From Nesterenkonia sedimenti (GTDB taxonomy: Bacteria; Actinomycetota; Actinomycetes; Actinomycetales; Micrococcaceae), in NCBI RefSeq assembly GCF_012641515.1, contig NZ_JABAHY010000005.1, positions 62,001-126,000 of the forward strand: DNA of 64,000 nt, given 5' to 3'. Position 1 is the first letter of the stretch. The number at the start of each line of letters is the position of its first letter. Both the position numbers and the translations under genes were made by a program. The notes under the pieces were generated by a model. It was not told the DNA's origin. It made no database searches and worked only from the letters and a program-made list of their open reading frames with translations. Positions 8,789-18,244 of the stretch are shown here, piece after piece.

Positions 8789-9967
8789 TTAGCCCACCAG
8801 ATGCTTCAGCGCCAGCTGATTGAGCTTCACGAAGCCGTAGTTGCGCTCGGCGGCGGCGTCGACGTCGAAATCCTCATAGGCGGAGCGGTCGGCCAGCAAG
8901 TCAGCCACCGACTCCCCCTCGGCCAGGGTCGGCTGGGCCAGTTCGAAGATCCCGGAGCTCTTGAAGGCTTCCTGCACCTCGGGATCGGCCCGGTAGGTCC
9001 TGGCCTTATCGGCCAGCAGGGTGACCATCTCGGCATTGGCCGCAGCCGAATCCCAGATCCCCTCCACGTAATCGGTGCGTGAGGGCTTGTAGTCGAAGTG
9101 CAGCCAGCCGTCGTACTTCGGACCGCCATTGGGGAAACCGTTGACCAGGAGGTCGATAGTGAAGAAGGCGCTGATCAGATCACCATGACCGAAGACGAGG
9201 TCCTGGTCATATTTGATGGAGCGCTGCCCGTTGAGGTCGATGTGGAAGAGCTTGCCGGCCCACAGCGCCTGGGCAATGCCATGGGTGAAGTTCAGGCCCG
9301 CCATCTGCTCATGGCCGGTCTCGGGGTTCAGCCCGACGATGTCGCCATTATCCAGCTTGGCGATCAGACCCAGGGCGTGACCGATAGTCGGCAGGAAGAT
9401 ATCACCACGGGGCTCATTGGGCTTCGGCTCCAGGGCAATCCGCAGATCGTAGCCCTTCTCCTTGATATAAGCCGCAATAGTGTCAATGCCCTCGGCGTAA
9501 CGGTCATGGGCGGCATTGAGGTCCTTGGCATTGTCATATTCGGAGCCCTCACGTCCGCCCCACATCACGAAGGTCTCGGCGCCGAACTCCGCGGCCCGGT
9601 CCACATTGCGCAGTAGTTTGCGCAGTCCGAATCGCCGCACCGAGCGGTCATTGGAGGTCAGCCCGCCGTCTTTGAAGACGGGGTGATCGAAGGTGTTGGT
9701 GGTGACCATCTCGATCTTCAGGCCCACCTGCTCGGCAACCTCTTTGAACTTGGTGAAGTACTTCTCCCGCTCGGCCTCGTCAGTGCCGAAGGGGGCGACG
9801 TCGTCGTCGTGGAATGTCACACCGGAGGCCCCTGCCTCCTTGAGCTTGGGCAGGTAGTCCCAGGGCTCGAACGCAGGCCGGGAGGCCTGACCGAACTGGT
9901 CCCGGGCCGTCCAGCCCACGGTCCAGAGGCCGAAGGAGAGCTTGTAGTCAGCAGGAGATGAAGCCAT
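8789..9967 (-). CDS. xylA: Xylose isomerase
   Basis: A 392-residue xylose isomerase of the actinobacterial (class I) type, converting D-xylose to D-xylulose with two divalent metals. Visible signatures are [12 protein letters not shown] (catalytic His), [20 protein letters not shown] (metal ligand Glu and Lys), [22 protein letters not shown] and HFDYKPSR. The ATG at 9967 is preferred to a TTG at 9979 because GGAGG sits 5-6 nt before it. It is transcribed divergently from the ROK regulator and is first in the xylAB operon. Confidence 0.96.
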   Translation of the reverse strand: MASSPADYKLSFGLWTVGWTARDQFGQASRPAFEPWDYLPKLKEAGASGVTFHDDDVAPFGTDEAEREKYFTKFKEVAEQVGLKIEMVTTNTFDHPVFKDGGLTSNDRSVRRFGLRKLLRNVDRAAEFGAETFVMWGGREGSEYDNAKDLNAAHDRYAEGIDTIAAYIKEKGYDLRIALEPKPNEPRGDIFLPTIGHALGLIAKLDNGDIVGLNPETGHEQMAGLNFTHGIAQALWAGKLFHIDLNGQRSIKYDQDLVFGHGDLISAFFTIDLLVNGFPNGGPKYDGWLHFDYKPSRTDYVEGIWDSAAANAEMVTLLADKARTYRADPEVQEAFKSSGIFELAQPTLAEGESVADLLADRSAYEDFDVDAAAERNYGFVKLNQLALKHLVG

Positions 9968-10030
9968 GGGGTCCTCCAAAGGAATCCGAGATCCAGGCGA
10001 TGTAACACAAGCGGTGTGATACGCGCCTCA

Positions 10031-10072
10031 TTTTGTTTCTAGATGAAACCTAATTGGTCAGGGGGATAAGAT
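10031..10072. promoter_or_regulatory. Candidate ROK/XylR operator and regulator promoter
   Basis: The xylA/ROK intergenic region carries a perfect inverted repeat GTTTC-TAGAT-GAAAC at 10035-10049 inside an AT-rich stretch (10031-10055), unlike the GC-rich surroundings. A -10 box TAAGAT at 10067-10072 lies 7 nt before the GTG of the regulator, placing the palindrome over its -35 region. A second imperfect repeat ACAC-AAGCG-GTGT is at 10005-10017 toward xylA. Control of both directions by the ROK protein is inferred. Confidence 0.5.
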
Positions 10073-10079
10073 CAAGTCC

Positions 10080-11393
10080 GTGATCTGGAACGGTTCTGGC
10101 TCCCTGGCCCGCCTCGGTAGGCGCTCAATGCCCAGTGGGCTGCCGGGGCGCAATGGCCACAGCAATGGCAATGGCAATTCCTCCGGGGCTCGCCAAGAGA
10201 CCCTGCGTGAAGCCAACCTCCTGCTGATCACCGAGGAGATCTTCGCCGCCACAGAACCGCTCTCCCGCGCCGACCTCTCCATCCGCACCGGAATGACCCG
10301 CTCCACCGTCTCCCGATTGGTGGATGATCTTCTGGCTGCCGGAATCGTCAGGGAGGGCTCCCCGATCATTGGACCCACCCGCGGGCGCCCCGCAGTCCCG
10401 CTGACCCCGGCCCGCCGGACCCTGGCCGGTCTCGGAGTGGAGGTCAATGTGGACTTTATGGCCGCCCGGGCTATGGATCTCACCGGAACTGCCCTGGCAG
10501 AGGAGATCCAGGAGGGCGATTACCGGGGCTCGGACCCCGAAGAGGTCCTTCAGCAGGCCGGGGAGATGGCACTGCGCGTAGCCGCCGGGGCCACCGAAGC
10601 CGGCGCCAAAGTGGTCGGCACAGTCCTGGCTCTGCCCGGTCTGGTGGCCTCCGATGCCCGGTCCCTGCTGCTGGCCCCCAACCTCGGCTGGCAGGGCATC
10701 GACGTCGTCGACCTCCTGCTTGCCCCTGATCAGCAGGGAGAGCTGGGCGCATTCGCTCTGGTGGCCAATGAGGCCAAGCTCGCTGCACTGGCGGTCGCCC
10801 AGGAGCTCACCGAGGCTGAGGGTCAGGAGCAGACCTTCCTCTATGTCTCCGCTCAGATGGGCATCGGCTCCGCCGTGGTGATCGATGGGGTTGTGGACCC
10901 CGGGCCCCATGGTTGGGCCGGGGAGCTCGGCCACACTCCCGTGGAACCATCTGGTCCAGAGTGCGGTTGCGGTTCCACAGGCTGCCTGGAGGTCTATGCC
11001 GGCAAGCGAGCCCTGCTGACCTCCGCCGGGCTGGAGCCCACTGCGAAGATCCAGGAGCTGGTGGATCTCACCGAATGGGAGGACGAGGCCGGCCGGCAGG
11101 CCACTGAGGCCATCGAGCGGGCCGGATGGGCCCTGGGGATCTCACTGTCCGGGGCGATGAATGTCCTGGATGTGCATGAAGTGGTCCTCGGCGGGGACTT
11201 CGGGCCGCTGACCGATCTGCTGCGCCCGGGTATCGAGGGGCAGCTCGAGACGCGCGTGCTGGCCTCAACCTGGGCTGATCTGCGCGTCAGAGAATCGGCC
11301 ACCGGAATCGCCCCCGCCACCACCGGCGGGGCAATGCGAGCCCTGCGCTCAGTAGTCGACGCACCCCAGTACTGGGTTCCGCAACACGACTAA
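10080..11393 (+). CDS. ROK-family transcriptional regulator (XylR-like)
   Basis: A 437-residue repressor. An N-terminal winged helix-turn-helix (about residues 40-105, including ADLSIRTGMTRSTVSRLVDD and GRPAVPL) is followed by a ROK sugar-kinase-like domain with GVEVNVDF, GIGSAVVIDG and the zinc motif CGCGSTGCLEVYAG. It is divergent from xylA, so it most likely represses xylAB and is relieved by xylose. The GTG at 10080 is 7 nt after a TAAGAT box, suggesting a leaderless message; an ATG at 10128 is an alternative start. The first 35 residues are low-complexity (Gly/Asn/Ser-rich). Its stop overlaps the stop of the epimerase on the other strand by 4 nt. Confidence 0.9.
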   Translation: MIWNGSGSLARLGRRSMPSGLPGRNGHSNGNGNSSGARQETLREANLLLITEEIFAATEPLSRADLSIRTGMTRSTVSRLVDDLLAAGIVREGSPIIGPTRGRPAVPLTPARRTLAGLGVEVNVDFMAARAMDLTGTALAEEIQEGDYRGSDPEEVLQQAGEMALRVAAGATEAGAKVVGTVLALPGLVASDARSLLLAPNLGWQGIDVVDLLLAPDQQGELGAFALVANEAKLAALAVAQELTEAEGQEQTFLYVSAQMGIGSAVVIDGVVDPGPHGWAGELGHTPVEPSGPECGCGSTGCLEVYAGKRALLTSAGLEPTAKIQELVDLTEWEDEAGRQATEAIERAGWALGISLSGAMNVLDVHEVVLGGDFGPLTDLLRPGIEGQLETRVLASTWADLRVRESATGIAPATTGGAMRALRSVVDAPQYWVPQHD

Positions 11394-12304
11394 AGACGGA
11401 AAGCTTCGATGCTGTAGCCGACTCGGTGCCAGCCGCCCTCGGGGGTCAGCTCCACGAGGTTCTCCCCGGAGTTGAAGGCATTCGGCGGGCAGGTCATCGG
11501 CTCCACTGCCACACCTGAGCGGCCCACGTTCTCCCCGGTGTAGACCTGAGCCCAGGGGGTGTCGGAGATCATCCGCACCATCAGCCCGGAGGGTCCGTGC
11601 AGCAGCTCCGCGCTCCAACCCTCCTCAGGGAGGTCGGTATAGGCATGGTCAATGCTGAGTCCCGCCAGCAGCGGAGAGTCGGTGAGGTCGAAGTCCCCGG
11701 TGACCGGGCCGCGGTTGGTGACCTGCCCGTTGGGTTTGGTCTTCGCAACAGTGGCAGCCGGCAGCTTCAGCCGGCAGGCCTTCAGCGGGGCATCCCCGGC
11801 GGTCAGATAGGGGTGGAAACCGGCGCCGAAGGGGGCGGCTGCAGCCGCATCCTCCTCCAGGGGGCGGTAGCGCACGCTCAGCGAAGCTGTCAGCCCCAGT
11901 CCTGCCCCGACCCGGTAGACCAGTGCAGCCTCCAGGCGGAAGGGGTAGCCCTCGCTGGGCTCGAGGACACCATGCAGATGCACCTCGGAATCACGCTGGG
12001 ACTGGATCTCGAAATCCACGGCATAGAAGAGCCCATGGATGGCCGATTCAGTGGACTCCTCATTCGGAGTCAGCTCATAGGTGGTATCCCCGAAGGTGTA
12101 GGACGCCTTGGCGATCCGGTTGGGCCAGGGGGCCAGCACAGCCCCGGCGAATGCGGAGTCCTCCACCCGGTCAGCGGGCACAATGAGGTTCTGCGGGGTC
12201 CCGGAATAGGGATTGGTGTTGGTCAGGCTCAGCAGTTGGCCGCCGCGCAGGCCAATGGCAGCGGTGTAGCCGCCGGCAGTAATAGTGACGGTCGAACCGG
12301 TCAT
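11390..12304 (-). CDS. Aldose 1-epimerase family protein
   Basis: A 304-residue galactose-mutarotase-like protein. Landmarks are AVLAPWPNRIAKASYTF (substrate-binding Arg), SAIHGLFY with the catalytic-type His, FGAGFHPYLTAG with the second His, IDHAYTDL (Asp) and AVEPMTCPPNAFNSG, which contains the catalytic Glu. It interconverts alpha and beta anomers of aldoses in the cytoplasm. Position next to the xylose genes suggests it supplies the preferred anomer of xylose to XylA, though it is transcribed separately. The start has no strong ribosome site. Confidence 0.9.
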   Translation of the reverse strand: MTGSTVTITAGGYTAAIGLRGGQLLSLTNTNPYSGTPQNLIVPADRVEDSAFAGAVLAPWPNRIAKASYTFGDTTYELTPNEESTESAIHGLFYAVDFEIQSQRDSEVHLHGVLEPSEGYPFRLEAALVYRVGAGLGLTASLSVRYRPLEEDAAAAAPFGAGFHPYLTAGDAPLKACRLKLPAATVAKTKPNGQVTNRGPVTGDFDLTDSPLLAGLSIDHAYTDLPEEGWSAELLHGPSGLMVRMISDTPWAQVYTGENVGRSGVAVEPMTCPPNAFNSGENLVELTPEGGWHRVGYSIEAFRL

Positions 12305-12398
12305 TGCAGCTCCTTACGTGAATTCTTCCTCAACAGTAGCCAAACCGGCCTATTGATGCCCACTTGAGCAATCGGCGTCGTCGTACACTGTTTATCCT

Positions 12399-13292
12399 AT
12401 GAATTCACCAGTGGAGTCCGCAGAGCACGCCCGCCAACCCGATTTCAGCATCCCCGCGGCCGGCGACGGGGGAAGTTTCGCCTACCAGCAGGGCACCATG
12501 ATGGTGTGTCTGGACGTGGACGGTACCATCGTCAACCACGACGGGCATATGTCCGAGGCGGTCAAACAGGCTGGCCGTGCTGTAGTCGGCGACGGGCACA
12601 CTGTAGTGGTCTCCACCGGCCGTTCGCTGCCGGCCACACTGCCGATCATCGAAACTTTCGGTATCACGCACGGATACGCGGTCTGCTCCAATGGTGGGGT
12701 CACCCTGCGGATCGACACCGAGCTGGAGGACGGTTATGAGGTCATCGACCAGCAGGTCTTCGACCCCGCCCCGGCTCTTGATGCGCTGAACCAGCGGCTC
12801 TCGCTCTCCACTGCCCGCTACGCCATCGAGACCTCCGCCGGGAAGTTCTTCGCCACCACCCGTTTCGAGGACCGCAGCTTCGGGCTGGCCCCGGAGATGG
12901 TGAGTTTCAAAGAGATGCGGCGGGCCGAGGCAGTCCGACTGGTGGTCAACTCGGACGACGCCACCGCCCATGAGTTCGCCCATGCGGTCAAAGACATCGG
13001 CCTGCAGGGAGTCAGTTACTCCGTGGGCTGGTCAGCCTGGATCGATATCGCCGCCGAAGGGGTCACCAAGGCCTCCTCCCTGGAACGGCTGCGCGATGCC
13101 CTGGGAGTTCCGCAGGAGAAGACCATCGCCTGCGGAGACGGCCGCAACGATATTGAGATGCTGCAGTGGGCCCATCGTGGGGTCGCCATGGGGCAGGCTG
13201 TCCCGGAAGTTGTCGAGGTCTCCGATGAGGTGACCGGAACAGTCGACGACGACGGCCTCGTGCCCGTTCTGTACTCCATCCTGGAGGACTGA
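12399..13292 (+). CDS. HAD-superfamily hydrolase, Cof type
   Basis: A 297-residue sugar-phosphatase-like HAD protein. Motif I is CLDVDGTIV (nucleophile Asp near residue 39), motif II is VVSTGRS, and motif III/IV is CGDGRNDIEML near the C-terminus. The C2 cap between about residues 115 and 220 places it in the Cof/YbiV group, which dephosphorylates sugar phosphates or cofactor fragments. The first 30 residues are an extra hydrophilic leader. A TACACT box lies 9 nt before the start. The substrate is unknown. Confidence 0.88.
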   Translation: MNSPVESAEHARQPDFSIPAAGDGGSFAYQQGTMMVCLDVDGTIVNHDGHMSEAVKQAGRAVVGDGHTVVVSTGRSLPATLPIIETFGITHGYAVCSNGGVTLRIDTELEDGYEVIDQQVFDPAPALDALNQRLSLSTARYAIETSAGKFFATTRFEDRSFGLAPEMVSFKEMRRAEAVRLVVNSDDATAHEFAHAVKDIGLQGVSYSVGWSAWIDIAAEGVTKASSLERLRDALGVPQEKTIACGDGRNDIEMLQWAHRGVAMGQAVPEVVEVSDEVTGTVDDDGLVPVLYSILED

Positions 13293-13294
13293 GC

Positions 13295-14272
13295 TCAGCG
13301 CAGGGCCGCGGTGAGCCGGCTCAGCGCCTCCTCGCCGACGAGATCCCCGGGCAGCATCGGCAGCGTGTCCACCTCCGCTGAGGGGAGCTTCTCGGTGAGC
13401 TCGACGAGGTGTTTCTCCTCCTGGTTGCGCCTTGCAGCCAGGAAATCGCCCTGATTAGTCGGGGCCAGCCGGTTGACCACCAGGCCGCCGACATCCACGC
13501 CCAGGCGAAGCAGCTCCCCGTAGAGCTCCGCGGACTCCAGCACGGGCAGCCGCTCGGCAGTGAGCACGATGACGAAGCTGCACTGTTTGGGATCGGTGAC
13601 CAAGGCACGCAGTGACTCAAATTTCAGCTTCCGCTGGGTCAGCACCTGACGAATCCTGCGGTCCCGGTTGGCACCAGCGGAGGAGGTCGGATCATCATCG
13701 CCGTCTAGGGCTCGGACGGCGGCACCGTACCGCTCCGCCTTAGTGCGGCGGGCCAAGAGCCCTGAAGTCCAGGCGGACATAATCTCTGGCAGTGCCAACA
13801 GCCGCGCAGTATGACCGGAGGGCGCAGTGTCGAAGATGATGAGGTCATAGTCCCGCTCGGCGAGCTCCACCACCTCGGCAATCCGCTCCAGAATGGCCGA
13901 CTCATGGGTGCCGGGGGACTGGCGGGCCAGATCCAGGTGGGCATCGACTTGCTTATGCAGATGCTCGGGCATGAAATCTCGCAGCGTCCGCCCCACCTGG
14001 GTTAGATGCCCCTCGATGGTCGCACCGGGGTCGATCTCGATACCGGCCAGCACCCCGGAGCCGCCGTCATCGGCCAGCAGCATCGGCTCATCGCCCACCG
14101 TTCGGCCCCAGAGGTGGCCCAGGTTATGGGCGGGGTCAGTGGAGACCAGCAGCACCCGGCGGCCAGCCTTAGCCTCATGCAAGGCGGTCGCCGAGGCCAC
14201 GGAGGTCTTACCGACTCCTCCCTTGCCGCCGATGAAAAGGACTCGGCGGGAGGAGGCGAGGTCTAACAGCAT
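13295..14272 (-). CDS. ArsA/Get3-family ATPase
   Basis: A 325-residue P-loop ATPase of the ArsA/TRC40 family with the deviant Walker [11 protein letters not shown] (residues 15-24), [13 protein letters not shown] (switch) and [16 protein letters not shown] (Walker B with the family-specific DTAPSGHT). It is a single-domain ArsA without arsenite genes nearby. Its ATG sits inside the end of the cory-CC-star gene in another frame, so the two are translationally coupled. In actinobacteria this pair is conserved; a role in handling a membrane or metal-linked client is suspected but not shown. Confidence 0.88.
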   Translation of the reverse strand: MLLDLASSRRVLFIGGKGGVGKTSVASATALHEAKAGRRVLLVSTDPAHNLGHLWGRTVGDEPMLLADDGGSGVLAGIEIDPGATIEGHLTQVGRTLRDFMPEHLHKQVDAHLDLARQSPGTHESAILERIAEVVELAERDYDLIIFDTAPSGHTARLLALPEIMSAWTSGLLARRTKAERYGAAVRALDGDDDPTSSAGANRDRRIRQVLTQRKLKFESLRALVTDPKQCSFVIVLTAERLPVLESAELYGELLRLGVDVGGLVVNRLAPTNQGDFLAARRNQEEKHLVELTEKLPSAEVDTLPMLPGDLVGEEALSRLTAALR

Positions 14273-14517
14273 GAGAGTCCATCGATCGGGGAATTGTCCA
14301 AGCCCTGCCGGATATGCCAGTCATGCATCCGGTCCAGCATCTCAGGAAGCAGCTCCAGGGTGGCCCCGGAGGCCGGGTTCGGCACACCCAAGGCCTCGGA
14401 GAGCACCAGCATCATAAAGAGGTCCTCCTCATCCCGTTTGGCCCGGGCGAAGACGCGACGGTAGGGGGCCGCGTAGAACTCACGCAGCCCCCTATCGGCA
14501 CGTTTGAACCAGCTCAT
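14263..14517 (-). CDS. Cory-CC-star family protein
   Basis: An 84-residue protein ending exactly in Cys-Cys followed by the stop codon, the hallmark of the cory-CC-star family. The N-terminus [19 protein letters not shown] is basic, and the middle [17 protein letters not shown] is the conserved hydrophobic part. It overlaps arsA by 10 nt: the twelve bases TCATGCTGTTAG encode S-C-C-stop here and the M-L-L start of ArsA. It is likely a small partner or client of that ATPase; the terminal cysteines could bind a metal or thiol. The function is unknown. Confidence 0.85.
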   Translation of the reverse strand: MSWFKRADRGLREFYAAPYRRVFARAKRDEEDLFMMLVLSEALGVPNPASGATLELLPEMLDRMHDWHIRQGLDNSPIDGLSCC

Positions 14518-14533
14518 GCCACCGACCCGATCA

Positions 14534-16252
14534 TCAGGTGGTGGTGAATTTCTGGTCCTCGCTCAGTGCGACCTCGTCCTCGGGGTCCTTGGGGCCCTTC
14601 CATGCGCCCAGCATAGCGATGATGGCCTCCAGCAGGACCCAGGTGGCGGCCACCACGATGATCATGTCAATGGTGAACAGTAGCCAGTCCTGGGCGCGGA
14701 AGAGGTCGATCAGCTGCACCAGGGCTGCGTAGATGGTCATGAACAGCACGAAGACCGCCGGCAGCAGCACCGGCAGGAAGGGCCGTCCCTTCCGGATGAG
14801 CATCACGGTCAGAATGGTCAGCGAAAGACCCGCCAGCAGCTGGTTGGTGGTGCCGAACAGCGGCCACAGTCGCATACCACCGGAGGCATCTCCGCCCTGG
14901 GAGAAGGTCAGGGCGAAGGCCAGGACGACGGCGATGACCGTTGCCGCCAGAGTCGGGATACGCACTCCGGCGATCTGCCCGATCTCCTGGATGACGAACC
15001 GCTTCAGACGGGTTGCGGTATCCAGTGTGGTGGCGGCGAAGAGGATCGTCATCGTCGCCAGGATGGTTGCCGAGAGGCCAGTGGGGATGCCCAGGCCGGA
15101 GTTGAGGATATTGGCGCCACCTTCGACGAACAGCGGGACACCGCCAGCCTCGAAGGAACTGTAGATTTCCCGCCATTGGGTCAGGGACTGGAAGCCGGCA
15201 GTGGTGGCGATAATCGCGCCCAGGGCCAGCAGACCTTCGCCGACGGCGCCGAAGTACCCGACGAACCGGGCGTCCGTCTCCTTATTCAGCTGCTTGGAGC
15301 TGGTGCCGGAGGAGACGATGCCATGGAAACCAGAGATCGCACCACAGGCGATGGTGACAAACAGCAGCGGCACCAGGGATGGGGTGTCATCCGGCACCGC
15401 ATCGTTGACCGCGGGGGCCACCACAGTCGGGGTGGCCAGCAGCACCGCACCGTAGATGATGCCCAGACCGATGAACAGCTGGACCCCATTGATGAAGTCA
15501 CGCGGCTGCAGCAGCACCCAGACCGGCAGCATCGAGGCCAGTCCGGAATAGAGGAACAGCAGGATGATCCAGATCGCATTGGGAGTCAGGCCGAACAGAC
15601 CCTCCTCAGGCAGCGAGATGGGATAGGCATCCCCGAGCAGGATCAGCCCGTAGAGGGCGGCCACACCCACGGCAGTCACGGCTACCAGATTCCACTTGAA
15701 CCGATAGATGGCCTGTCCCACCAGTACGGCCACAACCAGGGCGCCCCAGGTGGGGATCACTGCCCCGGGCTGGGCCACCAGGAGGTCGGAGATCACCACG
15801 GCGAAGGCGGCCAGCACCATCAGGATCAGCAGGAAGATGACCACCAGGAAGAGGTTCCGCCCGCGGTTGCCGATATAGGTGCCCGAGAGGGCACCCATCG
15901 ATTTGCCCTTATTGCGATTCGAGGCCCACAGCGTGCCGAAATCGTGCATACCCGCCATGAACACAGTTCCCAGGGTCACCCACAGGAAGGCGGGCAGCCA
16001 GCCCCAGATGACTGCGACGGCGGGCCCGACGATCGGTGCCGCCCCGGCCACTGAGGTGAAGTGGTGCCCCCAGAGGATGTAACGGTTGGTGGGAACGTAG
16101 TCCACGCCGTCGTTGAATTCATGAGCGGGGGTCTTGAATTCGGCGTTGAGCTTATAGACCTTTTTGGTGAGGAATCGGGAGTAGAGGAAATAGCCGGCCA
16201 GCATCATCGCGACGCCGATGACCGCCAGTACGAGTGAGTTTGGCGCGTCCAT
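14534..16252 (-). CDS. cstA: CstA-family carbon starvation protein (pyruvate transporter), copy 1
   Basis: A 572-residue polytopic membrane protein of the CstA family (peptide-transporter carbon starvation family; E. coli CstA and BtsT import pyruvate). The conserved GHHFTSVAGAAPIVGPAVAV block, FHGIVSSGTSSKQL and FGTTNQLLAGLSL motifs are present, with some 15-18 hydrophobic segments. The ATG at 16252 has AGGAG about 7 nt upstream. It is about the length of the Bacillus form and shorter than the 700-residue E. coli form. It lies directly downstream of a close paralogue; the upstream region holds a CRP-like box. Confidence 0.92.
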   Translation of the reverse strand: MDAPNSLVLAVIGVAMMLAGYFLYSRFLTKKVYKLNAEFKTPAHEFNDGVDYVPTNRYILWGHHFTSVAGAAPIVGPAVAVIWGWLPAFLWVTLGTVFMAGMHDFGTLWASNRNKGKSMGALSGTYIGNRGRNLFLVVIFLLILMVLAAFAVVISDLLVAQPGAVIPTWGALVVAVLVGQAIYRFKWNLVAVTAVGVAALYGLILLGDAYPISLPEEGLFGLTPNAIWIILLFLYSGLASMLPVWVLLQPRDFINGVQLFIGLGIIYGAVLLATPTVVAPAVNDAVPDDTPSLVPLLFVTIACGAISGFHGIVSSGTSSKQLNKETDARFVGYFGAVGEGLLALGAIIATTAGFQSLTQWREIYSSFEAGGVPLFVEGGANILNSGLGIPTGLSATILATMTILFAATTLDTATRLKRFVIQEIGQIAGVRIPTLAATVIAVVLAFALTFSQGGDASGGMRLWPLFGTTNQLLAGLSLTILTVMLIRKGRPFLPVLLPAVFVLFMTIYAALVQLIDLFRAQDWLLFTIDMIIVVAATWVLLEAIIAMLGAWKGPKDPEDEVALSEDQKFTTT

Positions 16253-16283
16253 GGTGGCTCCTGAGTGATCCGTTGGTTATGTA

Positions 16284-16338
16284 GCGCGTGAATTTTCAGT
16301 ATATGGCCCGATCTGTGATCTGGGCCACATTCACGCGC
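16284..16338. promoter_or_regulatory. CRP/GlxR-like box inside a long inverted repeat upstream of cstA copy 1
   Basis: TGTGA-TCTGGG-CCACA at 16314-16329 matches the CRP-family consensus TGTGA-N6-TCACA at nine of ten positions. It is framed by a perfect 10-bp inverted repeat, GCGCGTGAAT at 16284-16293 and ATTCACGCGC at 16329-16338, with an inner pair TGGCCC/GGGCCA at 16304-16309 and 16322-16327. Catabolite control of cstA by CRP is known in E. coli; here it is inferred. The same GCGTGAAT core recurs upstream of copy 2. Confidence 0.5.
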
Positions 16339-16374
16339 GTGGGGGATCTATGCCACCAGGACGGCCGAACTGAA

Positions 16375-18087
16375 TCAGGAAGGCAGTTTCTGCTCCTCGG
16401 TGAGCAGGACGTCGTCCTCCGGCTCCTTCTCCTGTTTACGGGCAGTGAGCATCGCAATGATGGACTCCACCAGCACCCAGGTTCCGGCCACCAGGATGAT
16501 CACGTTCAGGGTGAAGAGCAGCCAGTTGCCATCCTCGTAGAACCCGGTGACCTGCACCAGGGCGGCATAGAGGCTCATCACCAGGACGAAGACCATCGGG
16601 ATCAGCACTGGCAGGAAGGGGCGTCCCTTGCGGATGAGCATCACCGTGATGATGCCCATGGTCAGGGCTGCCAGCAGCTGGTTGGTGGTGCCGAACAGCG
16701 GCCAGATCAGCATGCCGCCGGAACCGTCGGCACCCTGGGAGAAGGTCAGCGCCGCGGCGATGGTCACCGCAATGGCAGTTGCTGCGTAGATATTGATCCG
16801 GAGCTTGGCCAGCTCACCGACTTCCTGGACCACAAAGCGCATCAGGCGAACCCCGGTGTCCATAGTGGTGGCGGCGAAAAGCACGGCCATAGTGGCCAGG
16901 ATGGTGGCCGAGAGACTTTCGGGGATGCCCAGACCCATATTCACTAGGGCCCCACCGCCCTCGACGAAGTTGTTCACCGGATCATCATTGAATTCGGAGT
17001 AGACCTCTTGCCATTCGGCCAGGGTCTGGTAACCGGCGGTGGTGGCGATGATCGCGCCCAGGGCCAGCAGGCCCTCACCGATGGCGCCGAAGTAGCCGAC
17101 GAATTTGGCATCGGTCTCCCGGTCCAGCTGCTTGGAGGTGGTCCCGGTGGCCACCGTGCCGTGGAACCCGGAGATCGCACCACAGGCGATGGTCACAAAC
17201 AACAGGGGGACCAGTGAGGGTGTTCCCTCAGGGGTGGCCTCGTTATAGGCCGGGGCAATGACAGTTGGCGTCGCGATCATCACCGCGCCGTAGAGGATGG
17301 CCAGGCCGATGAACAGCTGGATGCCGTTGATGTAGTCACGCGGCTGCAGCAGGACCCAGACCGGCAGCAGGGAGGCGATGGCGGCGTAGATGAACAGCAG
17401 AATGATCCACTGCCCCTCGGGGTTCAGACCCAGCACCTGATCGGGCAGCTCCACCGGGAACTGGTCACCCAGGATGATCAGGCCGTAGAGGGCGGCCACA
17501 CCACCGATGGTGACTACCAGGAGGTTCATCTTGAACCGGTAGATCAGCTGGCCGACCACCAGGGCCACCAACAGTGCGCCCCAGACCGGGATGACCGAGC
17601 CGGGCTGGGAGACCAGCAGCCCGGAGATCACCACGCCGAAGGCGCAGACGACCATGAGCAGGAGAAGGAAGACCACAACCAGGAAGAGGTTGCGTCCGCG
17701 GGGGCCGATATACCGGCCGGAGAGGGTGCCGATGGACTGGCCCTTATTCCGCTGGGAGGACCACAGCGCACCGAGGTCATGCATACCCGCGATGAAAATC
17801 GTGCCCAGCACCACCCAGATGAATGCCGGCAGCCAGCCCCAGATGACCGCGACGGCGGGCCCGACGATCGGGGCGGCACCGGCCACTGAGGTGAAGTGGT
17901 GCCCCCAGAGCACGTACCGGTTGGTGGGGACGAAATCCACCCCGTCGTTGAACTCATGGGAGGGGGTCTTGAACTGGGCGTTGAGCTTATAGACCTTCTT
18001 CGCCAGGAACTTCGAATAGAGGAAGTACCCGGCAATCATCATCGCGATGCCGATGACTGCGAGCACCACAGAATTGAGCGAGTCCAT
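16375..18087 (-). CDS. cstA: CstA-family carbon starvation protein (pyruvate transporter), copy 2
   Basis: A second CstA paralogue of 570 residues, very similar to copy 1 (same YFLYSKFLAKKVYKLNAQF start, GHHFTSVAGAAPIVGPAVAV, FHGTVATGTTSKQL, FGTTNQLLAALTM), so a tandem duplication is likely. The ATG at 18087 is preferred to an upstream in-frame ATG at 18153 because AGGAG lies about 7 nt before it and the paralogue starts at the same residue. The two copies are separated by 122 bp that include separate control sequences, so they may respond to different signals. Confidence 0.92.
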   Translation of the reverse strand: MDSLNSVVLAVIGIAMMIAGYFLYSKFLAKKVYKLNAQFKTPSHEFNDGVDFVPTNRYVLWGHHFTSVAGAAPIVGPAVAVIWGWLPAFIWVVLGTIFIAGMHDLGALWSSQRNKGQSIGTLSGRYIGPRGRNLFLVVVFLLLLMVVCAFGVVISGLLVSQPGSVIPVWGALLVALVVGQLIYRFKMNLLVVTIGGVAALYGLIILGDQFPVELPDQVLGLNPEGQWIILLFIYAAIASLLPVWVLLQPRDYINGIQLFIGLAILYGAVMIATPTVIAPAYNEATPEGTPSLVPLLFVTIACGAISGFHGTVATGTTSKQLDRETDAKFVGYFGAIGEGLLALGAIIATTAGYQTLAEWQEVYSEFNDDPVNNFVEGGGALVNMGLGIPESLSATILATMAVLFAATTMDTGVRLMRFVVQEVGELAKLRINIYAATAIAVTIAAALTFSQGADGSGGMLIWPLFGTTNQLLAALTMGIITVMLIRKGRPFLPVLIPMVFVLVMSLYAALVQVTGFYEDGNWLLFTLNVIILVAGTWVLVESIIAMLTARKQEKEPEDDVLLTEEQKLPS

Positions 18088-18140
18088 GCTGATCTCCTGA
18101 GGGGAAACATACGGGGTGGCGCCGGTCATATTACGCGGAG

Positions 18141-18148
18141 ATTCACGC
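18141..18148. promoter_or_regulatory. Repeat of the cstA upstream element
   Basis: ATTCACGC at 18141-18148 (GCGTGAAT on the coding strand) lies about 55 bp upstream of the copy 2 start. It repeats the arms of the inverted repeat found upstream of copy 1. A shared regulator is possible; an 8-mer alone is weak evidence. Confidence 0.3.
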
Positions 18149-18244
18149 CACACGAGAATTATGACGGCCAGCGAATTTCCGGGTCAGCGTGTTGCAGTAA
18201 AAGCACTAGGAGTGCATCACCAGAGAGCGAGTTGAGTTGCACCC

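Noticed and set aside
13295-14272. Arsenite efflux system
   Set aside because: The ATPase is a single-domain Get3-like form paired with cory-CC-star; no arsB, arsC or arsR is nearby.
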